Positions 31,344 through 38,791 of a stretch of DNA of 38,791 bases are shown here, piece by piece. Source of the DNA: RGIG5952 sp045603485 (GTDB taxonomy: Bacteria > Verrucomicrobiota > Kiritimatiellia > RFP12 > JAAYLN01); contig JAZUMF010000111.1 in assembly GCA_045603485.1 (NCBI GenBank), positions 1 to 38,791 of the forward strand, read 5' to 3'. Both the position numbers and the translations under genes were made by a program. The notes below the pieces were generated by a model. It worked only from the letters and a program-made list of their open reading frames with translations. It made no database searches and had not been told where the DNA came from. Position 1 is the stretch's first letter; every line of letters starts with the position of its first letter.

Positions 31344-31378
31344 CGACATGGATGAATGGGCCTATGGGAGGCAAAACG

Positions 31379-32923
31379 ATGCTTATTTTGCGCGCATCGT
31401 TTTTTTTCTTTTTCATCATAACCGCCATATTGCTGACACTCCCCGGCAAAGACACCCTTAGACGCGGAGTCGTAATGCGCAGCAACCTCCTGCTGACCGT
31501 TTTGACCGTTCTTGGCCTTGTCGGGCTATTTGCATATCAGGCCAAGTGGCAGCTCTTTGGCGGTTATAGCACCGACCTTATGCGCTTTATGCGCCGTCAT
31601 GACAACCGCCCCACTGTCGCTATCAGGCGAGGCTCTATTCTCGACAGAAACGGCTCCGTTCTGGCGATTGATGACCCCGAGGGGGATTCTCTCGGACGCC
31701 GCCGTTATCCGCTGGGAGCATCCGCCGCTCATGTAATCGGATATTTTGATCCCCGCTATGGTCTTACCGGTATCGAGAAGACCGCCGACAGTTGGCTTAC
31801 CGGAATCGGAAGCTCGCATCTTGAAGAATTAGGCCGCCTTGGGCGCAGCATCGTCGATAGCACCCCCGTTGAAGGCCGTGATTTGAAGCTTACGCTAGAT
31901 GCGAGGTTGCAGCGTTCAGCGGCAAAGGCAATGAAGAGCAACAGAGGCGCCGTTGTCGTTCTAAATCCAAAGACAGGTGAACTTTTGGCACTCTTCAGCG
32001 CCCCCGGCTTTGACCCAACCGAACCTGGCGGCTATTATGGCGACACCGACGACGCTCCGTTTATGAATCGAGCCGTTCAGGGAAAATATCCCCCAGGCTC
32101 GACCTTCAAGGTTGCCATGGCTGCCATAGCCGCTGATATGGGAATCGCCCCCGTACTCGATTGTCCGGGAGAGGGCTTTCGTGCCGACCGTACGGCAAAG
32201 CCCATTCGCGACTCAGAATTTTACTCATATCAGCGCAACGGCAGAGTCTGGCGCGGCTTTGGGAAAATCGGCTTACAGCAAGCCTTGATTCACTCATCAA
32301 ATGTCTACTTTGCCCAGCTTGCGCATCACATTCCCGCGGCGTCCTTCAATGACTATGTCGCCCGTATGGGAATAGGCTCGCCGACACCGCTCCTAACCCA
32401 CAACAGCCAATCATATTCAGCATCATCGGGTGCGATTCCAAAAGTTAAAGATGTCGACAAGCGGATGCGCTCGCAGCTCGCAATCGGTCAAGGCGCAATG
32501 GCGGTCTCGCCATTGGATGTCGCAAAGTGGACATCCATAGTGGCAGCCGGCGGCATTTTACATTCTCCGCGCCTTGAGCTTAATCCTTCCTCGGCGACTT
32601 ATCCGTCATCGCGCGTAATTTCAAAAACGGCGGCATTGAATGTTGAACGAATGATGCGCGGAGTTATTCAAAACGGCACAGGCAAGGGTGCGAATATTCC
32701 CGGGCTTGGGATCTGCGGCAAAACCGGCACAGCCCAAAATCCAAGAGGAGACGACCACTCCTGGTTTACCTGCTTCACAACGGCAACCACTCCGCGGCTC
32801 GTCGTAACCGTTATCGTGGAAAACGGAGGCTTCGGCTCAAAGGCGGCCCTCCCCATAGCACGCTCAATCATTGAAGATGCCGAACGCTTTGGCATCATCG
32901 TAAAGACTGGAGACGGCAAATGA
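31379..32923 (+). CDS. Class B penicillin-binding protein (PBP2/FtsI-like transpeptidase)
   Basis: The frame opens at 31,328, but GGGAGG lies 7 bases before the ATG at 31,379, so that start is chosen (514 residues). Two hydrophobic N-terminal segments anchor it in the membrane. The transpeptidase motifs are SxxK in GKYPPGSTFKV (Ser241, Lys244), SSN in HSSNVYFA (306-308) and KTGTA (448-450). RRGSILDRNGSVLA is the conserved class B dimerisation-domain motif. It cross-links peptidoglycan with the RodA/FtsW gene that follows. The overlap of four bases with RodA (ATGA) suggests coupled expression. Confidence 0.9.
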   Translation: MLILRASFFFFFIITAILLTLPGKDTLRRGVVMRSNLLLTVLTVLGLVGLFAYQAKWQLFGGYSTDLMRFMRRHDNRPTVAIRRGSILDRNGSVLAIDDPEGDSLGRRRYPLGASAAHVIGYFDPRYGLTGIEKTADSWLTGIGSSHLEELGRLGRSIVDSTPVEGRDLKLTLDARLQRSAAKAMKSNRGAVVVLNPKTGELLALFSAPGFDPTEPGGYYGDTDDAPFMNRAVQGKYPPGSTFKVAMAAIAADMGIAPVLDCPGEGFRADRTAKPIRDSEFYSYQRNGRVWRGFGKIGLQQALIHSSNVYFAQLAHHIPAASFNDYVARMGIGSPTPLLTHNSQSYSASSGAIPKVKDVDKRMRSQLAIGQGAMAVSPLDVAKWTSIVAAGGILHSPRLELNPSSATYPSSRVISKTAALNVERMMRGVIQNGTGKGANIPGLGICGKTGTAQNPRGDDHSWFTCFTTATTPRLVVTVIVENGGFGSKAALPIARSIIEDAERFGIIVKTGDGK

Positions 32924-34236
32924 GCGACGCCGACGACAAAGATAAAGGCTTTGACATTCTGATTAAGGCCGGCGGACGCGCCTTGGCGTTAAGATTCTTT
33001 CTGCTTTGGGTCACAGTCACCCTTGCCCATACCGTCCTACTGGTTGGCCGCATTGCATACGATCCAATCATAATCCATGCGGAACTAATACCATATTGCT
33101 CGTTTTCAATTATGGTCTTTTTAGAGTGGCTCCTGCTGCGGCGGCGAACACTTACATCAGATGTACGCATCTTTGAAATCGTCACATTCCTCGTCGGCAT
33201 TGGCATAGCAATGCAATTCAGAATGGGGACATTCGATTACGGCGCTTCGCTTGGCTTTATGCTCGCCCTGCCCATCGGACTTGCGTCAATGCTCGCCATA
33301 TATCTGATAGCGGCAGACGGCAGATGGAAACATCTCTCAAAAATTGGATACATATTTTATGCGGCGGCAGTATCGCTACTCCTAGCCATGCTGGTTTTCG
33401 GACGCAAATATCGAGGCGGCATCTATCTTCCCGGAAATGTGAATCCATCTGAAATCGTAAAACTGTTCCTCGTCATCTTCCTCTCATCATTCCTCAGTAA
33501 CCGCAAAAAAGAACTCTCTTCAACATTTTTAGGATTTCCGGTTCCGCGCTTTTCTTCATTTTTACTCCTTGCGATTCTCTGGCTGATTCCCGTAGCCCTC
33601 GTAATGGCGCTGCATGATTTAGGTCTGATTTTGCTACTTAACGCCGTCCTCGTAATAATGCTTTATGCGGCAACCCGCTCTTTGGGATATTTAATTCTTG
33701 GCGGTATTGGAGTTGTCGGTGCAGGCTACCTTCTGCAAACACTCTCGTCGCATGTTCACGCACGATTCAGCGCATGGCTTAACCCCTTTGCAGATCCAAC
33801 CGGCAGCGGCTGGCAGATACTGCAAAGCCTCTCCGCGATGTACGCCGGAGGGATTTGGGGTGCGGGCATTGGCGCAGGCTCGCCAAGCGCGATTCCCATC
33901 GTAACGACCGACTTTGTCTATGCGGCGATTGCAGAAGAACTTGGACTCGTAATCTGCGCCCTACTGATAGTTCTCTTCGGATGCCTATTCGTTAGAGGAT
34001 TTCGAGCGGCAGGACGAACAGATAATCCATTTGGAAAGCTCCTCGCAACAGGATTGACTGCCGCGCTTGCAGTGCAGACAATCCTAAATATTGGCGGTGT
34101 CGTAAAAGCCGTACCACTGACAGGCATAGTCCTGCCATTCTTAAGTCAAGGCGGCAGTGGACTTATCGCGATGCTTGCGATGGCCGGACTACTTGCCGCT
34201 ATAAGCACAGGGGAGTTGCAAAAAAATAAAAAATAG
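32920..34236 (+). CDS. rodA: RodA/FtsW peptidoglycan glycosyltransferase
   Basis: The product has 438 residues and about ten membrane helices. SEDS hallmarks are visible: NPSEIVKLFLVIFLSSFLS, ALHDLGLILLLNAVL, GSGWQILQSLSAMYAGGIWGAGIGAGSP and a late IVLPFLSQGGSGLIAMLAMAGLL. It polymerises glycan strands from lipid II with the adjacent class B PBP. RodA rather than FtsW is chosen because of the neighbouring PBP2-like gene, but no division-cluster gene is nearby to decide it. Confidence 0.85.
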   Translation: MSDADDKDKGFDILIKAGGRALALRFFLLWVTVTLAHTVLLVGRIAYDPIIIHAELIPYCSFSIMVFLEWLLLRRRTLTSDVRIFEIVTFLVGIGIAMQFRMGTFDYGASLGFMLALPIGLASMLAIYLIAADGRWKHLSKIGYIFYAAAVSLLLAMLVFGRKYRGGIYLPGNVNPSEIVKLFLVIFLSSFLSNRKKELSSTFLGFPVPRFSSFLLLAILWLIPVALVMALHDLGLILLLNAVLVIMLYAATRSLGYLILGGIGVVGAGYLLQTLSSHVHARFSAWLNPFADPTGSGWQILQSLSAMYAGGIWGAGIGAGSPSAIPIVTTDFVYAAIAEELGLVICALLIVLFGCLFVRGFRAAGRTDNPFGKLLATGLTAALAVQTILNIGGVVKAVPLTGIVLPFLSQGGSGLIAMLAMAGLLAAISTGELQKNKK

Positions 34237-34262
34237 AGTATTATATTATTATACAAGTTGAC

Positions 34263-34338
34263 GCGAGTGTAGCTCAGTTGGTAGAGCTCCACCTTGCCAA
34301 GGTGGTTGTCGAGGGTTCGAGTCCCTTCGCTCGCTCCA
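34263..34338 (+). tRNA. tRNA-Gly (GCC anticodon)
   Basis: The 76-base sequence begins GCGAGTG and ends CGCTCGC-T-CCA, a perfect 7-bp acceptor with encoded CCA. The D-arm AGCTCAGTTGGTAGAGCT, the anticodon arm CCACCTT-GCC-AAGGTGG (34,296-34,298) and the T-arm GAGGGTTCGAGTCCC are all canonical. The anticodon GCC reads Gly codons GGC/GGU. It follows the RodA gene by 26 bases. Confidence 0.97.
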
Positions 34339-34347
34339 TAAAAAAAA

Positions 34348-34372
34348 CCTTTGCCGAAGCAAAGGTTTTTTT
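34348..34372. terminator. Bidirectional terminator between tRNA-Gly and hydrolase copy 2
   Basis: CCTTTGC-CGAA-GCAAAGG forms a 7-bp stem with a tetraloop, flanked by A7 and T7. It can end both the rightward tRNA transcript and the leftward hydrolase transcript. Confidence 0.9.
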
Positions 34373-34385
34373 ATTTTATGTGCTG

Positions 34386-36098
34386 TTACTTTGCAACAGG
34401 AGGCGTATAAACCTCTACCGTTTTTACACCGGTGCGCCTTTTAGCAAACTCTATTACGCATTCCTTTACCGCCTTGTTCTTCTCAAGCTCCTTTGCGCTA
34501 TTACCGCCAGCTACAAAGAGAGCCCATGAACCCTCAGGAACAATTTCGTCGCCACCCCCGCGGAAGTCCTTGTAGGCATCCTTTGTATGGACAACAACAA
34601 GCGGGCATTCAGACTTATCATCAGCCCTGTTGTCACATTTGAAAGGCTCACGCAAAACTCCTGCGACAGCAGCAACCTCTCCTGGCTTCTGCAAGCCGTC
34701 AACTGTAATAAATTCGGCCATATATTCACCTAGAGAAATTCCGCTCTCTCCATTGCCCGGCTTATATACAGGACGCTTAAGAGCCTTAACCTTTTTACCC
34801 TTACGGGGCTCAATATGCTTTAGAATAAGCTTGCGGGGCTCAACAGTCATCTCAAGCTGCGGAATAGTTATATGGCCGGTCTTATCAGCCTCAACCTCAA
34901 AATCCCTGCCATTATAACTGCAAGCGATCTTCTCTCCGCCCTTGATATCAAAGTTTGCTACGCGCCTAAGCGTCACATCTGCGCTTGACTTAGTCGGGAA
35001 AACAAAATGTTTGCTCGACCACTCATTTGTCGTCAGCAATCTCAACTCAACCTCAAACTTATCCTCAGCATCAATGACATTCTGCCACCTATAATAGGCA
35101 TTGCGCTGCCCGGTTGCATTACCAAGAGGATGCTTGGCATTCAAGTGAGCATCAGGCCAAGGAAGCGGATCGTTCGTCGTTCCCTTGGAAAAGGCAACAT
35201 ATGGCTGATCGAGCCTGATGTCAAAAATATTGAAGGAGCCGACAAGGTCTACCTTTGGAAGCACTCTAGAATTACGCCCTGAGTGGCCAAATGCGCCCCA
35301 ATACGCATAATAAGCATAACGGGCATCATCCATGCCATTGTAGAGCATATCCTTATCGACAGACCAAATGTCATTTTGGGATGAATACTCGACCAACGGA
35401 GGAGGATCGGGAACGGCATTCAGCTTCCCGCCAAGACCGAGCCGTGCCACCCCATGATAAGGAGTTGCAGAGACATTAGCCTTAACCGCGGCAAATATAT
35501 CACCATTTGGAAGACCCAAGCCAAGCGTTCCGCTGCCACCCATCGAGGCACCGCCCAAATAGATACGGTTACGGTCAATCGCAAAGTTGGAAGCGACCCA
35601 CTCAACCTGCTCCAAAACACGCGTTTCCGTCTCCGATTTCTTTTTGGGAATCGGCTTTTTAACTACTTCACTACTCTTACTCTTCCTGTTGTATTCAGGA
35701 TTTTTCGGAACTCCCCACCAATCGTCCTGCGTGCGAACCTCAACAAGCAAACCGTAAAAATCCTCAGGAATATAGCAAATATCGCACATAAGCTCATCGC
35801 TTATAGGCATAGCCTCCCAAAGATATGTACCGGTAATACCCATACCGCCACCATGCAAAACGACAAAGAGCGGAATCTTATCATCGTCCTTGACAGGCTT
35901 TGCAGGCTTTACCACAATCATGTTGTGCTTTTTCCCGCCGCGGTCAGATTGCCAAGAATATGTCTCAACAGATCTGCCACTAGGAGCAATCAGACCCGAC
36001 TGCGCCTTAAGAGATGGCATTGCGGTCTCAGTCGCCGCACCGGCTGCAATAGCGGCGCAAGCGGAAACAGTCATTGCCGCTATAGTTCCATATTTCAT
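34386..36098 (-). CDS. Secreted alpha/beta hydrolase (esterase-like), copy 2
   Basis: The frame opens at 36,245, but the ATG at 36,098 with GGAAGGA about 9 bases upstream gives a normal signal peptide (MKYGTIAAMTVSACAAIAAGAA). The product has 570 residues. It is a close paralogue of the protein at 23,176: the same VLHGGG, GGASMGGSGTLGLGLPNGD, AFGHSG and KGTTNDPLPWP blocks, with the Ser-Asp-His triad kept. The C-terminal halves also match (EPRKGKKVKA). It is separated from copy 1 by the oad and PBP/RodA genes. Probable role: secreted polysaccharide- or ester-degrading enzyme, with the substrate unknown. Confidence 0.7.
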   Translation of the reverse strand: MKYGTIAAMTVSACAAIAAGAATETAMPSLKAQSGLIAPSGRSVETYSWQSDRGGKKHNMIVVKPAKPVKDDDKIPLFVVLHGGGMGITGTYLWEAMPISDELMCDICYIPEDFYGLLVEVRTQDDWWGVPKNPEYNRKSKSSEVVKKPIPKKKSETETRVLEQVEWVASNFAIDRNRIYLGGASMGGSGTLGLGLPNGDIFAAVKANVSATPYHGVARLGLGGKLNAVPDPPPLVEYSSQNDIWSVDKDMLYNGMDDARYAYYAYWGAFGHSGRNSRVLPKVDLVGSFNIFDIRLDQPYVAFSKGTTNDPLPWPDAHLNAKHPLGNATGQRNAYYRWQNVIDAEDKFEVELRLLTTNEWSSKHFVFPTKSSADVTLRRVANFDIKGGEKIACSYNGRDFEVEADKTGHITIPQLEMTVEPRKLILKHIEPRKGKKVKALKRPVYKPGNGESGISLGEYMAEFITVDGLQKPGEVAAVAGVLREPFKCDNRADDKSECPLVVVHTKDAYKDFRGGGDEIVPEGSWALFVAGGNSAKELEKNKAVKECVIEFAKRRTGVKTVEVYTPPVAK

Positions 36099-37043
36099 AA
36101 AATTAAATCCTTCCCTGTGATTTGTCACAACAGTACAGTAAACATACTGAATAAAAACATGTATATAATAACATATTCTCCCACTATAAACTAATACAAA
36201 AAAAACGAAGAGCCAAATAAGAATCTTATTGCCGCCTCCGACCATAACGCCGTCATCAGCAACAACGCTCTAAGTTTGAAAAACTCATTCCGCAAAACAG
36301 ATAAGCCGCCCGACACCGCAAAAAACTTCGCAAGAAATACACCCTCCGCAAGCCAAGATTAGTTTGACGCAATAAAATCGCGGCTTTGCTCTGTTTTTGT
36401 GTTTCACCCAGTGAGTGAAACGAGAAGGACTGTCCCCTTAAAAAGTTCCATAAATGACGCGTGAAGAAACTCACACCTCCACAGCAACGCACCACACTAC
36501 CCACTCAGCTTAAAATTCATTCCAAATAACTTGCACTTTGCCTATCCTCAACCTGGCTGGTTTTTAGATATGCCCCCACCCTCAAATCAACCGCTAAAAT
36601 ACATTCGGCAAAGACTTTCTAAAAAATATTTCATATTACCATTACATTTAAAATGAACATTTTGAGACATTTTTTCGGGGGCATCTTAAATAAAGCATAA
36701 GATATAAGATATTCCAACTCGTTGCAGTAATTTTTGGGTGCAAAGAATGGGGGCAGTTAACAATAACCAACAAGAGAATTGTCATAGAGAAGCACAGTAA
36801 AATCTTTTGGGTTTTTGATAAAGGGGCCGTATTCTCAACACTTATGCCGCACACTATTGCAAATGTAGATTATGCCTTTAAGGGGCAAATCTGCTGCTTC
36901 TGCCCGAAGTATTTCTTCACAATCTCCTTGAGTTCGGGCGCTACATATGGATTCGTGCTCACGGGAGGTAAGAATCAGGCAATTGAGATAACAAATGCGG
37001 CAGTAAGCACCCTTCTTAGCAACACCAGATAGCGTATTTTAGA
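36099..37043. other. Gene-poor stretch with interspersed repeat
   Basis: No convincing gene is seen. ORFs at 36,256-36,504 and 36,648-36,854 (-) are low-complexity shadows. An ORF at 36,844-37,032 (+, 62 residues) has no family, and no good ribosome site was seen. An AGTGAAACGAGAAGGACTGT element lies at 36,414-36,447 next to a GTTTCAC/GTGAAAC inverted pair. Confidence 0.5.
36414..36447 (+). repeat. Interspersed repeat, copy 1
   Basis: AGTGAAACGAGAAGGACTGT followed by CCCCTTAAAAAGTT. It matches 38,603-38,635 except for one extra C. It includes the GGAC-T-GTCC palindrome. Confidence 0.85.
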
Positions 37044-37505
37044 ATGAGAATAAAACGGAATAGAATCCATGGTATGTTTTTCTGGATTTCAATCAACAGG
37101 TATGCGCTGTTACTGGATGCCATCAGCCTAATTGCATTCACATTAGCGATAACATTGCAGTTGCCAATCCTCCATGGGTTCATTCCGTTTTCTGCATTAA
37201 GTCTTGCTTCACTTATGTGTGCCGTAAACATACACAAAACATACCATGAGAAAGTGGTAATATTCCAGCAGTTAATTCGGAAAAACATCAGGCATTTCGA
37301 TCACAAGTCATTCTGCGAATACATGGGCGTTCCATGCCACAGAGTAGTATCAAGAATGGCCCTAGTAGAATTACACAAGGAGAAGGAATATTCACGGATA
37401 AAACAACTCTACTACAAGTATCCATGGAAGAATACTTTTCCTAAGAATACAGTTCTTGTCATTCACAATCCAAAGTTAGAGGAGCACCGCTATGGCAATC
37501 AGTAA
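37044..37505 (+). CDS. Small membrane protein, unknown
   Basis: The product has 153 residues. Two hydrophobic segments (about 18-38 and 46-64) could form a helical hairpin; the rest is basic and soluble, with one Cys pair in CEYMGVPCHR. The ATG lacks a strong ribosome site, and the start is uncertain. It overlaps the next gene by 14 bases, which supports a real two-gene unit. No family is recognised; a role in membrane-associated sensing or defence cannot be tested from sequence alone. Confidence 0.45.
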   Translation: MRIKRNRIHGMFFWISINRYALLLDAISLIAFTLAITLQLPILHGFIPFSALSLASLMCAVNIHKTYHEKVVIFQQLIRKNIRHFDHKSFCEYMGVPCHRVVSRMALVELHKEKEYSRIKQLYYKYPWKNTFPKNTVLVIHNPKLEEHRYGNQ

Positions 37506-37890
37506 CTTAGAACAGCAAGCAATCGCGGAACGTGCAGAAAGGCTACTTCGGGAAGCCAACGGGCTGAAACTCATGAAGCGAATGTCTACACTTTCGCGTG
37601 ATTTGGACAACAACTGGTGCGAGTGTTTTTTTGCTGGATTACGCTGGACTGGCGCGGGCTTCCTAATGATTGAAAGATGGTTGTTTGCCGTTCTTTCGAT
37701 GTTAGCGGGCGCAATTCTTGCTATATCGTTAATTATCGAGTTGTTTCATGACTGGCGAGTCGCCCTGCAAATAGCCATCTATTGGACAGTGCTCGATTTT
37801 GTCCTTGCCGTTGTATCGGCGAACATGGCCGTCCATTATCGCGAGAAAGCAATCTATGAGCTTGAGCTATTGCGTCAGAAGAAAAACTAA
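37492..37890 (+). CDS. Small membrane protein with helical head
   Basis: The product has 132 residues, and AGAGGAG precedes the ATG by 8 bases. Residues 1-45 form a charged helix, followed by a membrane helix (about 62-82) and a second one (about 90-112). The pattern resembles SLATT-type membrane proteins (a short helical head with two membrane helices), which often accompany nucleotide-signal defence systems. This is a weak resemblance from layout, not a recognised family. It is coupled to the previous gene. Confidence 0.5.
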   Translation: MAISNLEQQAIAERAERLLREANGLKLMKRMSTLSRDLDNNWCECFFAGLRWTGAGFLMIERWLFAVLSMLAGAILAISLIIELFHDWRVALQIAIYWTVLDFVLAVVSANMAVHYREKAIYELELLRQKKN

Positions 37891-38243
37891 TGATGGCCAC
37901 GATATTGTGGTTGGCAAGAAGCTCCATTGCAATCGCCATGCCGCGTCTGGAGTTTCAACCACTTGAAGCCCATTCCTCTGTATTGGTCTGCCGTGGCGAC
38001 ATCCAGCCGTCCTTACCCCTTGTCCCAAAAAGTGCAAGTTGCCTACACTGAGGTTGGAAAATCATTACTAGCGACTTTCGATGAATATCAAGTGTAATAG
38101 CCTGTCACTTAAATCTGTTATTATGGTGCTTGGCGCGTCGCACTACTGTGGGAACGGGTGCCTCTACAATTGAATCCGACGCAGTTTGCGTCAAGAAAGC
38201 ATTTGTGGTATCATGGTCGAGAAATCGTCGAGGATGTAATTCC
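37891..38243. other. Intergenic stretch between membrane genes and the DUF1016 fragment
   Basis: I see no gene. A segment AAAAGTGCAAGTTGCC near 38,028-38,045 shares AAAGTGCAAGTT with the reverse strand near 36,528-36,540, which suggests a short interspersed element. Confidence 0.4.
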
Positions 38244-38527
38244 ATGGATACGCTTCCTACCAACATAGCCTCCGCAGTGAGGGCAATCAAGTCGGCCATC
38301 GTCAAGGCACAAAGCCGAGTGGCCGCAAATGCAAACGCCGAAATGCTTTCGCTCTACTTCGGCATCGGGCAGTATGTGTCGCATAAGACAAAAACCGAGA
38401 AATGGGGCACGGGCGTTATCGACATAATCAGCGCCCAGCTCCAAAAAGAAATGCCCGGATTGCGCGGGTTTAGCGCGCGTAATATTCGAAATATGCGTCA
38501 ATTCTTCGAGAATTGGGCGGAAAACTT

Positions 38528-38554
38528 AATTTGGCAGACGCCGTCTGCCAAATT
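38528..38554. repeat. Perfect 13-bp palindrome inside the DUF1016 remnant
   Basis: AATTTGGCAGACG (38,528-38,540) and CGTCTGCCAAATT (38,542-38,554) are exact inverted copies around one C. The match extends by one more base pair on each side. It is a striking cruciform-capable element in coding sequence. Confidence 0.9.
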
Positions 38555-38602
38555 AGAAGGACAGCCAAATAGCGATACTGGGTTGTCTCAAATAGTGGGG
38601 AA

Positions 38603-38635
38603 AGTGAAACGAGAAGGACTGTCCCTTAAAAAGTT
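38603..38635 (+). repeat. Interspersed repeat, copy 2
   Basis: AGTGAAACGAGAAGGACTGT followed by CCCTTAAAAAGTT. It matches copy 1 at 36,414-36,447 with a one-base deletion and forms the end of the DUF1016 remnant. Confidence 0.85.
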
Positions 38636-38791
38636 TATATACCAAAGTCTTGACTCAATAACTTCCCATAGTTGAAGCAAAGTTTGCAAGTAGAATCAGT
38701 TTGATAGTTTGCGAGTTTGACAGTTTTTTCACGCGGCGAAACTCCTCACCTACCAATCTCATCTTCTCCCAGTAGCAAAATTGACATTAGA

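Larger units (their letters stand above)
38244..38675 (+). pseudogene. Truncated DUF1016 (YhcG-type) gene
   Basis: The frame opens at 38,130, but the DUF1016 domain starts at MDTLPTNIASAVRAI (38,244). AIKSAIVKAQSRVAANANAEMLSLYFGIGQYV and GFSARNIRNMRQFFENW are the conserved N-terminal part of DUF1016 nucleases. The rest of the N-terminal domain and the C-terminal PD-(D/E)xK nuclease domain are missing. At 38,528-38,554 the codons read through a perfect palindrome, and the last 30 residues derive from the interspersed repeat (KVKREGLSLKK). DUF1016 proteins often belong to restriction or defence clusters. The remnant is probably inactive. Confidence 0.7.

Noticed and set aside
34386..36245. Longer start for hydrolase copy 2 at 36,245
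   Set aside because: The extension gives a second hydrophobic leader before a normal signal peptide, and the ATG at 36,098 has a good ribosome site.
36256..36504. 82-residue - strand ORF
   Set aside because: Covers interspersed-repeat DNA, lacks a ribosome site and has a low-complexity composition.

Overview
The window carries a compact Mu-like transposable prophage of about 21.4 kb (about 405-21,870) next to an ordinary bacterial chromosome segment (about 21,870-38,791). The host is probably an anaerobic, fermentative, diderm gut-type bacterium. It has a Na+-pumping decarboxylase operon (oadG-oadA-oadB), an elongation-type PBP/RodA pair, a lipoprotein, secreted serine hydrolases and a GH28-like protein. 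A PVC-group bacterium such as a Kiritimatiellota/Verrucomicrobiota member fits this gene mix and the interspersed repeats. That placement is a guess; no marker gene here proves it.

Prophage layout. Two divergent arms leave a central immunity region (about 14,830-15,800). The right arm (+ strand, 15,799-21,710) holds early genes: a small HTH Ner-like protein, two small membrane proteins, a MerR/excisionase-like protein, a DUF3102-like protein, a MuA-type transposase, a MuB-type ATPase, a DUF3164 protein and a GemA-like protein. A rho-independent terminator closes it. The central region has two leftward XRE regulators, operators that overlap a near-consensus early promoter, a terminator, and two GTCTCA palindromes that probably control the late promoter. 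The left arm (- strand, 14,727-405) is a tightly overlapping late operon: TM/coiled-coil protein, small protein, small and large terminase, DUF935-type portal, protease with an in-frame nested scaffold, capsid, connector, tail-completion protein, MuF-like protein with a C-terminal RNase-like toxin domain, tail terminator, tail tube, tail chaperone pair joined by a -1 frameshift, a short tape measure, and tail-tip or fibre proteins. I see no sheath or baseplate genes, so a small siphovirus-like transposable phage is inferred. I recognise no lysis enzyme.

Host segment. On the - strand: a GH28-like protein, a secreted alpha/beta hydrolase, a lipoprotein, and oadB/oadA/oadG read from a clear sigma-70-type promoter at 29,116-29,144. 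On the + strand: a four-domain S1 RNA-binding protein, an uncharacterised protein, a class B penicillin-binding protein, RodA/FtsW, and tRNA-Gly(GCC) followed by a bidirectional terminator. Beyond it lies a second copy of the secreted hydrolase (- strand). The last 2.7 kb is gene-poor, with two small membrane proteins, interspersed repeats and a truncated DUF1016 gene containing a perfect palindrome.

The most interesting points are the MuF-toxin fusion and the tRNA T-arm mimic at its 3' end, the two-arm miniature Mu-like architecture, the transposase with an apparently altered second catalytic position, the A8 frameshift site in the tail chaperones, the nested scaffold start, the paired operator systems, and the palindrome/repeat invasion of the DUF1016 gene.
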